A DNA stretch of 20,258 nucleotides from assembly GCA_024640185.1 (NCBI GenBank), contig JAHEFN010000407.1, forward strand, positions 1-20,258, read 5' to 3'. Position numbers and translations under genes: made by a program. The notes below the pieces were generated by a model that was given only the letters and a program-made list of their open reading frames with translations, made no database searches and had not been told where the DNA came from. Source of the DNA: Gemmatimonadota bacterium (GTDB lineage Bacteria > Gemmatimonadota > Gemmatimonadetes > Gemmatimonadales > GWC2-71-9). Each line of letters starts with the position of its first letter. Within the stretch, counting starts at the first letter, position 1. Shown here one piece after another: positions 14,245 through 20,258 of the stretch.

Positions 14245-17200
14245 CTACTGGGCGTAGTTGATGATCGTCATGCGGCCCACGGTGGTTTCCCCGTTTTCCG
14301 CCGTCACGTGATAGAAATAGACTCCGCTGGCGACGAACTGGTTGTTCCGGTTCCGGACATCCCAGGTCTCCTCACCCCCGAAGGCCGTGCTCGCGTGCTG
14401 GAGCATCCGGACCAGCACCCCACTGGCGGTGTAGATCCGGATCGTTGCCACCTCGGGCAAGTTGACGAACTTGATGATCTTGCTCGTCGTCGTCGCCTCG
14501 AACGGGCTGGTGACGTAGTACGGGTCCGGCACCGTGTGGACGTTCGCCAGCGTCGCGCCGGTCGACGGCCCCACCGCGTTGGTCAGCTCGAAGGCAAACT
14601 TCACCGACGACCCGATCGCCGTGAACGGCCGCGGCATGCCGACCGCACTGTACGACTGCGGCCCGCCGTCGCCGGCGGCCTGCACCCCGCCACTGATGGC
14701 GCCGGTGTAGTCCCGCATCGTCCAGACCGTCCCCGCCGCCGGCACCCCGCCGGCCAGCTCGAACATGAACGGCTGGCCCTTCAGGTAGAACACGAAGCCC
14801 TGGCCCGCGGCCGTTGGTGCCGTCCGGTCCACCGCCGTGCTCGACGCCGAGCCGTAGGCAATCGCCCCCGGCACCGCCGTCTCCGACAGCTGCGGGGAGG
14901 CACCCGTGCACCGGATGCCGCCCGGGTTCAGCGACTTGATCGGCTCGAAACAGCCGATGTCCGTCACCGTCAGCTCCGACCGCTGGTCATAGTACACCGC
15001 GCCGTTCTGCGTGGCGCTCTGGTTCAGGATGCCCCAGGTCGCGGAGAGCTTGTCCGCGCGGAAGGGCACCACCACGTCGTGCGTCACGTCGATCACCGAG
15101 TCGATGTGGCCACCCTCGCCCCAGTACACCCGGTAGTCGGCCGCGCTCTGGAAGGCCGAGAGCACCGCCTCGACGTCCCGGAACGACGACGTGTAGTCGT
15201 TGTACGCCATCGGCCGGTAGATCGTGGTCACCCCATCCAGCGGGCCGCCCACGTTGTTGAAGTCCGTCCGCGCCGTCCCGGTCCGGAACGCCGCCGTGTT
15301 CGCCGCGTTCGGGTTGTCCATCATCGTGCTGTTGTCGGTCCCCATGAACCACCGGGGGCCGTTCGCATCACAGATCGGGAACGAGGTGAAGCCCGACACG
15401 CCGTTCACGCAGCCCCGCGACTTCACGCCCTGGTAGTAGCCGGACGGGTAGTCGATCGAGTAGCTGCCCCCGATCCCGAACGCGCCCGCGGGCGCCCCGT
15501 ACCGGGCCGCCAACGTCGGGTCCGCCGTCAGGGCGTCGAACGCCCCGGCCGTGCTCGCCGTGCCGCTGGTCGAGGAGAGGTGCATCGGGATGGCCAGCGA
15601 GACGTTCCCCGCCTGGGCCGAGATCGTGTAGTAGAACGTCGCGTCGTAGGTCGAGGCCGCGGCGAACGACGTCGGCGTCATCGAGTCCACCGTGATCGCC
15701 ACCTCACCCGGCTCGGTGAGGATCTCCTTCACGAACGCCGCCAGCGAGAGCGACACCGCGTTGGTCGGCGGGAACGCCTTGCTGAACTTGCCCGTCGCCG
15801 GGTCGAGCGACGGCACCACCTGGTCCGTCAGCAGCCCCCGACGCCCGAAGACGCCCTGGGTGATCGTCGCGTCGTTGGCGTAGTTCCCCGCCGACGTCCG
15901 CGGCTGCACCCGCTTGGTGACCCGGGCCGACTCGAGCGAGGTGTTCCCCGCACCGGTCGACGAGATCGAGTTCACGTCGAACGCCGTCACGGCGTAGAAG
16001 TAGTTGAGCCCGTTGCGCGGCTCCGGGTCGACGAACGCGAACGGGATGCCCGTGTCGTCGAGCGCCGGGAAGCCGGTGCCCTGGCCCACCACCGCCGTGT
16101 CCGCCGCCAGGTTGATCACGTCACCCGAGGCCAGCGTCGTCCGGTCACCGATGCGCACCTGCACCAGGTTGCCCGAGATCGGGTAGTCCACGTGCTTGGT
16201 GAGCTGCACGCCCGGCGCGGGCGTGCTGAACACCCCGGCACAGCTGCCGGTCACGCCCAGTTCCGGCGCACACTTGCTGCCCCGGGCCGGATCGGCCACC
16301 TGGCCGGTGAAGTCACTGAACGACGTCCCCGCATAGTCGTACTGCGCGATGAGCTTGAGGCCCGTCGGCGTGTCCGAGCGCCCGCGGTAGATCCGGTAGC
16401 CCTCGACGTCGAAGTTCCGGTAGTTCGCGTCATACAGCGCGTTCGGCACCGGCGCCCCGCCACCCGGCGGGACCGACGACGCCTGGCTCGCGACCTGGAA
16501 GTACGGGTCGCCCTCCGTCTCGGACCCCGACGGCCGCCACACCACCGTCACCTGGCCATTGCCCGGGATCAGGAAGAAGTCCGGCGCGGCCGGCGCGAAC
16601 GGGAGCAGGAACTTGTTGTCGAAGATCGTCTGGGCCGTGAGCGCCTTGCCGAGCAGCGAGCCCGGCACCGTGCGCATCTCGCCCTGCTGGACCTGGTCGT
16701 CGGCGTTGTCGTCGGCGTACCCCTTGAAGCCCATCAGCGAGTCGATCCGGTTGGCGCCCTGCTGCAGCAGCGTGGCGTCCGACAGCCGCGTCGGGTCGCC
16801 CGGCAACACCCGGGTGCCGCCCACGTAGCCCGGGATCTGCACCGGCGCCGCGTGGATGTAGCTCACCACGATCGACGCCGACTGCCCCGCCTCGAGCGCG
16901 AACGGCGTCGAGGACTCCATCAGCCGGATGTCGGCGGGTGTCGCATCCTGGATGAAGCAGATCCGGGTGACCTGCACGTCGCCCTGGTTGCAGGCGACAC
17001 CGTCAGCCGGGGTCACGTCGCCCGACATGTACTTGTAGAGCCGCACCGCCGAGTTCGGGTCCGAGAAGGCCCCGCCGTTGGTGGTGTTCGAGAAGAGGTT
17101 GATCTTGCCCGGCCCCGTCGCCGACTTGAGGTACTTGATCCCGACGAAGCCCGCGCCCGGGAAGAACGGCGCGCCGAAGATGTTCGGCGAGAAGGTCCAG

Positions 17201-18153
17201 CCGGCCGCCCGCGGGAAGTCGGCATGGTAGGCGTACCCCATGGCGAACGGCAGGTTCACCGAGGAGAAGTTGACGCCCGCCGAGTTGGTCACGTCGGGGT
17301 CGGCCGCGAAGGCGGCGTAGAACGGGTCGATCGTGTAGCCGGCATCCGGCAGGTCGACCGTGAACGTCGCGTTGTTGAGCGCGTGGAACTGCTGCGCCTG
17401 CTCGTAGAGCAGCTCGCGGAGCCCCGGCCGGTACTGCGTATAGTCGGCCTGGTTGAGCGAGGTGATGTTGTAGAACGTGATGATCAGGTAGACCAGGTCC
17501 TCGTTGCCGCTCGGGAAGTTCCACCCCATCACCCGGTACTCGGCCACCACGCCGAGCGGGTGCGGCCGCGCCGCGTTGAGGCCCGGATCGGCCTCCGAGG
17601 AGATCCACCAGACGTCGCCCTGCGAGGCGGTCACCCGACCCCGGAGCAGCGGGTCGAAGAGCTCCTCCGACGCGTCACCCTGCGGCACGTACGCCGCCTG
17701 CGGCCAGTTGGCCACGTCCACCGGGTTGGTGGCGTTGTAGAGCTCGGTGACCGAGGTGCCGTGCTGGCGCAGGCCGGAGGCATCGAAGAACATGCCGCCC
17801 GTCGTGTCGCCGGCCCAGGGATTCGCCGGCTTGGCGCCCTGGATGATGCCGGCCACCTGCAGGCCCGAGTTGAACATGTACTGGTTGCCGGTCCCCTTCG
17901 GCCAGAAACCGCCGCCGATGGTGGACGAGTTGAGCGAGTCCACGCCCACCTCGCCGCGCGAGTTCAAACCGTAATAGATCCGGTTGATGGTGATCGCGCC
18001 GAGGTTTCCGGCGAAGAGCCGATAACGGCCCGCGTCGGAGCGCTTGGCCTCAGGATCCGGGCCGGCGTGTGCCACGCTCGGCAGCGCGACGGCCGCGGCG
18101 AGCGCGAACATCAGTCCGCCGATCAGGCCCCGCTTACCACGCAGTGAGTGCAT
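14245..18153 (-). CDS. Large secreted protein with C-terminal type IX-like (type A) sorting domain
   Basis: The 1302-residue product has a classical signal peptide (MHSLRGKRG, hydrophobic core, cleavage after AHA at 30). Residues 31-510 are beta-rich and not recognised. Residues about 521-760 look like fibronectin type III units (GNGQVTVVWRP, then VEGYRIYRGRS, then LNYFYAVTAFD). The last 98 residues (1205-1302) match the T9SS type A/FlgD-like Ig sorting domain: VPDPYY, ATIRIYTASGVLVRML, ETWDVRNRNNQFVASGVYFY and a final strand GRMTIINYAQ. The eight cysteines fall in four close pairs, suggesting disulfides. Such a C-terminal domain directs export through SprA with PorV. GAGAGG seven bases before the ATG at 18153 fixes the start; the open frame further upstream lacks a signal peptide. 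No enzymatic motif was found; a surface or matrix protein working with the neighbouring TonB receptor is plausible. A 1279-codon mirror frame on the plus strand is not a gene. Confidence 0.85.
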   Translation of the reverse strand: MHSLRGKRGLIGGLMFALAAAVALPSVAHAGPDPEAKRSDAGRYRLFAGNLGAITINRIYYGLNSRGEVGVDSLNSSTIGGGFWPKGTGNQYMFNSGLQVAGIIQGAKPANPWAGDTTGGMFFDASGLRQHGTSVTELYNATNPVDVANWPQAAYVPQGDASEELFDPLLRGRVTASQGDVWWISSEADPGLNAARPHPLGVVAEYRVMGWNFPSGNEDLVYLIITFYNITSLNQADYTQYRPGLRELLYEQAQQFHALNNATFTVDLPDAGYTIDPFYAAFAADPDVTNSAGVNFSSVNLPFAMGYAYHADFPRAAGWTFSPNIFGAPFFPGAGFVGIKYLKSATGPGKINLFSNTTNGGAFSDPNSAVRLYKYMSGDVTPADGVACNQGDVQVTRICFIQDATPADIRLMESSTPFALEAGQSASIVVSYIHAAPVQIPGYVGGTRVLPGDPTRLSDATLLQQGANRIDSLMGFKGYADDNADDQVQQGEMRTVPGSLLGKALTAQTIFDNKFLLPFAPAAPDFFLIPGNGQVTVVWRPSGSETEGDPYFQVASQASSVPPGGGAPVPNALYDANYRNFDVEGYRIYRGRSDTPTGLKLIAQYDYAGTSFSDFTGQVADPARGSKCAPELGVTGSCAGVFSTPAPGVQLTKHVDYPISGNLVQVRIGDRTTLASGDVINLAADTAVVGQGTGFPALDDTGIPFAFVDPEPRNGLNYFYAVTAFDVNSISSTGAGNTSLESARVTKRVQPRTSAGNYANDATITQGVFGRRGLLTDQVVPSLDPATGKFSKAFPPTNAVSLSLAAFVKEILTEPGEVAITVDSMTPTSFAAASTYDATFYYTISAQAGNVSLAIPMHLSSTSGTASTAGAFDALTADPTLAARYGAPAGAFGIGGSYSIDYPSGYYQGVKSRGCVNGVSGFTSFPICDANGPRWFMGTDNSTMMDNPNAANTAAFRTGTARTDFNNVGGPLDGVTTIYRPMAYNDYTSSFRDVEAVLSAFQSAADYRVYWGEGGHIDSVIDVTHDVVVPFRADKLSATWGILNQSATQNGAVYYDQRSELTVTDIGCFEPIKSLNPGGIRCTGASPQLSETAVPGAIAYGSASSTAVDRTAPTAAGQGFVFYLKGQPFMFELAGGVPAAGTVWTMRDYTGAISGGVQAAGDGGPQSYSAVGMPRPFTAIGSSVKFAFELTNAVGPSTGATLANVHTVPDPYYVTSPFEATTTSKIIKFVNLPEVATIRIYTASGVLVRMLQHASTAFGGEETWDVRNRNNQFVASGVYFYHVTAENGETTVGRMTIINYAQ

Positions 18154-18190
18154 TGTGCGACCTCTCGAGGATGGATGCGGACGTCCGGGG

Positions 18191-18224
18191 CGGATGGGGT
18201 CGGCCGAGATGCCGGCCCCATCCG
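18191..18224 (-). repeat. Strong intercistronic hairpin between TonB receptor and sorted protein genes
   Basis: CGGATGGGGTCGGC (18191-18204) and GCCGGCCCCATCCG (18211-18224) are complementary over 14 bases with one mismatch, around a six-base loop. It lies 18 bases after the receptor stop and about 37 bases before the next ATG. There is no T run on the minus strand. It may end or attenuate the receptor transcript, or protect its 3' end after processing. Confidence 0.6.
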
Positions 18225-18242
18225 TCACGGGCGAACAGTCAA

Positions 18243-20258
18243 TCAGAAGTTCACTTCCATGCCGAACCGGAGGATCCGGCCACCCCCGGCGAACCGGGAG
18301 ATGTGGAAGGTGCCGAGACGGGCAGTCTCATGTGCAGCCCGCTGTTCGGCGAGGGTATAGACACCGTCGCCGTTGCCGTACCGCTGCTCACCCTTGCGGA
18401 AGAAGTAGCAGGTCGGAGGCGATGGATTCTTGCCGGTGGTCACCCAGGCGCCGCAGCCGGCGTCCGAGCTTGGCAGGTTGATCGAGGCGTCCAGGGAGTT
18501 GTAGACCCCGTTGGCCTTGGCGTTCGAGGCAAAGTTCGCCGAGTCCGTCACCCACAGGTTGTCCTTGTACCGCTGGTTGGCCGTGGTGCCGGTCTGCGAG
18601 AAGACCGCCAGGACGTTCTCGATGTTGAAGACGTTCCGGGCGTCGGCATACGCGGTCAGGTCAAGCGACCCGAACCGGAAGCCCTTGGTCACCCGGAGGT
18701 CGACGTTCTTGAACGACGGCAGGCGGGTGGCGTTGAAGTCGCCACCGATCTGGTTGCAGGTCCCGCCCGACGTGACCGCCTGGTCGTCGTCGAACCGCGG
18801 GTCACAGACCGTGTACGGCGTGCCGGAGGCATACCGCGCGGTGCCGAAGATGCCCATCCGGCTCATGATCGAGCCGAGCAGGGACCCCTGCTGGAAGTCC
18901 GCCGGGAAGTTGAACGAGAACTGGGCGGCCAGCGAATGCGGACGCGAGAACCCGACCGGCTGCGCAGCCTGCGGCGGCGGAGCGGCGGTGCCGGTGACCG
19001 ACGAGGTGATCCGCGAACCGAAGCGGATGTACGTGTACGGGTCGGTACCGGTGTTGCGGGCGTCCTGGTACGTGTAGGCCAACACCCCGTTGAAGATCCG
19101 GCCGAAGCGCCGGTCGATGCGCATGTCGATGCCGCGGGTGTTGCCGAAGTCCTGGTTGACCGTCAACCGCAAGTCTGCACGGCTGTTGGACCGCGGGTCG
19201 ATCGCCCCGATGAGGCGGCCGGCCGCGTTGGCCAGGTTGTCCTTGTTGTACACGGTCACGTCGAGCACCATGTCGTCCGAGAACGCATGGCGCACGCCGA
19301 ACTCGAACAGGATCGTCTTCCCGAAGTCGAGGTCCGTGCCGTAGTTGTTGTTCGTGTTGGTGATCGAGAGGTCGGTGTTCGACCCGAAGAGCACCACCGA
19401 GGCATCCGGCGGCGAGACCACCTGGGCGTACGACAGCCGGAAGTTGGTCCGCTCGGTCACCGGGAAGGCGACCTGGATGTGCGGCGAGATGTAGTCATGG
19501 CTCGTGTACGGCTCGAGCCGCTCGCCCAGCGTCTCCGGGGTGAAACCCGGGTACGACGCGATCCGCGGGAAGTCCTTCCACTTCTCGCCACCGACATCGA
19601 AGTAGTCGTAGCGAACGCCGCCGACGAGCACCACGTCGCCGAGGTCGAGTCGATCCTCGATGAAGAGGTTGTAGGTCGTCGGCTCGGCCTTCCAGATGTC
19701 CGAGAAGCCGAGGCCCGTGGCGCCGATGTTGTACGTGTCGAGCTTGGACGACGTGTACTCGCCGCCCATCTTGACGCGGTTGTACCGGTCCACCTGCCAG
19801 TCGAGGTTCGCCTTGCCGATCCACCGGGTCTCCGACGCGGTGTTGAGCGTGCCCGCCGCGCCGCCGAACCCACCGACGCCGCCCGGGTTGCCCAGCGAAC
19901 CACCGTAGCCGTTCTGGCCGTTGTACTGGGTGGTGTTGAACCGGTCGTAGATGACGATCGCGGCGCTCGCGTCCTGCGTGCGATAGGCCTCGATCAGCTC
20001 ATCGGTGACCGGGAAGTCCTTCTCGTCATACTGGTAGTCGAAGTTGCCGAAGTACCAGCCCAGGAACGGGTCCCGGGTGTTGGCCTCGGACTCCGCCGTC
20101 AACGTGGAGTTGATCGACCGGTCCTTCTGGTAGGACACGTAGGCGTCGAGCGCGATGGCGTTCGAGGAGCTCTTCGTGAGGACCTGATTCCAGTTCAGGG
20201 TGGCGACCTGCGACGTGTTGGTCGTCGCACCGGTGTTGTCGACTCCGCGGCCGCCGCG
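18243..20258 (-). CDS. TonB-dependent receptor, C-terminal barrel part (5' end outside window)
   Basis: The frame is open to the right edge, giving 671 visible residues; a GTG at 20138 is internal. The visible part is outer-membrane beta-barrel: alternating strands such as FRLSYAQVVSPPD, DLDFGKTILFEFGVRHAFSD and MVLDVTVYNKDNLANAAG, the pattern of TonB-dependent receptors of the Oar/SusC-like type, ending FGMEVNF with the terminal phenylalanine recognised by the barrel assembly machine. Plug and TonB box would lie outside the window. These proteins import bound substrates using TonB energy, though Oar-like members can also take part in export. Substrate unknown. Two close cysteine pairs occur in probable extracellular loops (VCDPRF to GTC, and GCGAW to TCYFF). 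It is the first visible gene of the minus-strand series. Confidence 0.85.
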   Translation of the reverse strand, partial: RGGRGVDNTGATTNTSQVATLNWNQVLTKSSSNAIALDAYVSYQKDRSINSTLTAESEANTRDPFLGWYFGNFDYQYDEKDFPVTDELIEAYRTQDASAAIVIYDRFNTTQYNGQNGYGGSLGNPGGVGGFGGAAGTLNTASETRWIGKANLDWQVDRYNRVKMGGEYTSSKLDTYNIGATGLGFSDIWKAEPTTYNLFIEDRLDLGDVVLVGGVRYDYFDVGGEKWKDFPRIASYPGFTPETLGERLEPYTSHDYISPHIQVAFPVTERTNFRLSYAQVVSPPDASVVLFGSNTDLSITNTNNNYGTDLDFGKTILFEFGVRHAFSDDMVLDVTVYNKDNLANAAGRLIGAIDPRSNSRADLRLTVNQDFGNTRGIDMRIDRRFGRIFNGVLAYTYQDARNTGTDPYTYIRFGSRITSSVTGTAAPPPQAAQPVGFSRPHSLAAQFSFNFPADFQQGSLLGSIMSRMGIFGTARYASGTPYTVCDPRFDDDQAVTSGGTCNQIGGDFNATRLPSFKNVDLRVTKGFRFGSLDLTAYADARNVFNIENVLAVFSQTGTTANQRYKDNLWVTDSANFASNAKANGVYNSLDASINLPSSDAGCGAWVTTGKNPSPPTCYFFRKGEQRYGNGDGVYTLAEQRAAHETARLGTFHISRFAGGGRILRFGMEVNF

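Noticed and set aside
14308..18147. 1279-codon plus-strand open frame opposite the sorted protein gene
   Set aside because: It is made of Arg, His, Val and Gly-rich repeats typical of a mirror frame in GC-biased DNA; the minus-strand gene has a signal peptide, ribosome binding site and recognisable domains.

Overview
The window is very GC-rich and every real gene shows strong third-position G/C bias, which opens long mirror frames on the opposite strand. The gene content (a SprA-like translocon, a PorV/PorQ-family barrel, a GWxTD-domain protein, a large secreted protein ending in a type IX-style sorting domain, LptF/LptG and a TonB-dependent receptor) points to a diderm of the wider Fibrobacterota-Chlorobiota-Bacteroidota neighbourhood. 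Gemmatimonadota is my best guess. This is inferred from gene families and composition, not from a marker gene.

Left part (1-9074): an envelope and membrane region. A partial SprA-like gene (minus strand, 1-1587, running off the left edge) is divergent from an lptF-lptG pair (plus strand, overlapping by ATGA), which forms the permease of the lipopolysaccharide export machine. After about 210 bases without a gene comes an APC-family amino acid permease on the minus strand. Divergent from it are ctaB (heme O synthase) and, one base after its stop, an MsbA-like ABC exporter. That exporter seems to begin at a CTG codon, because the first canonical start would remove the beginning of the first membrane helix.

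Right part (9071-20258): six minus-strand genes, read from right to left: a TonB-dependent receptor (partial, running off the right edge), a 1302-residue secreted protein with a C-terminal type IX-like sorting domain, a PorV/PorQ-like outer-membrane barrel, a GWxTD-domain secreted protein, a lipoprotein-like protein with a PPC-type C-terminus, and a tandem NTF2/SnoaL-like secreted protein. All five gaps are 44-91 bases long and each contains an inverted repeat that would fold in the minus-strand transcript; only one is followed by a T run.

How it may fit together (inference): the sorted protein at 14245-18153 would cross the outer membrane through a SprA-type pore such as the one at the left edge, with the PorV-like barrel as shuttle or partner. 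The TonB receptor, GWxTD protein and lipoprotein would be co-expressed surface or periplasmic partners. The window thus carries the translocon, a PorV-type partner and a likely cargo of a type IX-like secretion system. PorK/L/M/N-type motor components are not present here. No tRNA, rRNA, CRISPR array, insertion sequence or phage gene was seen.
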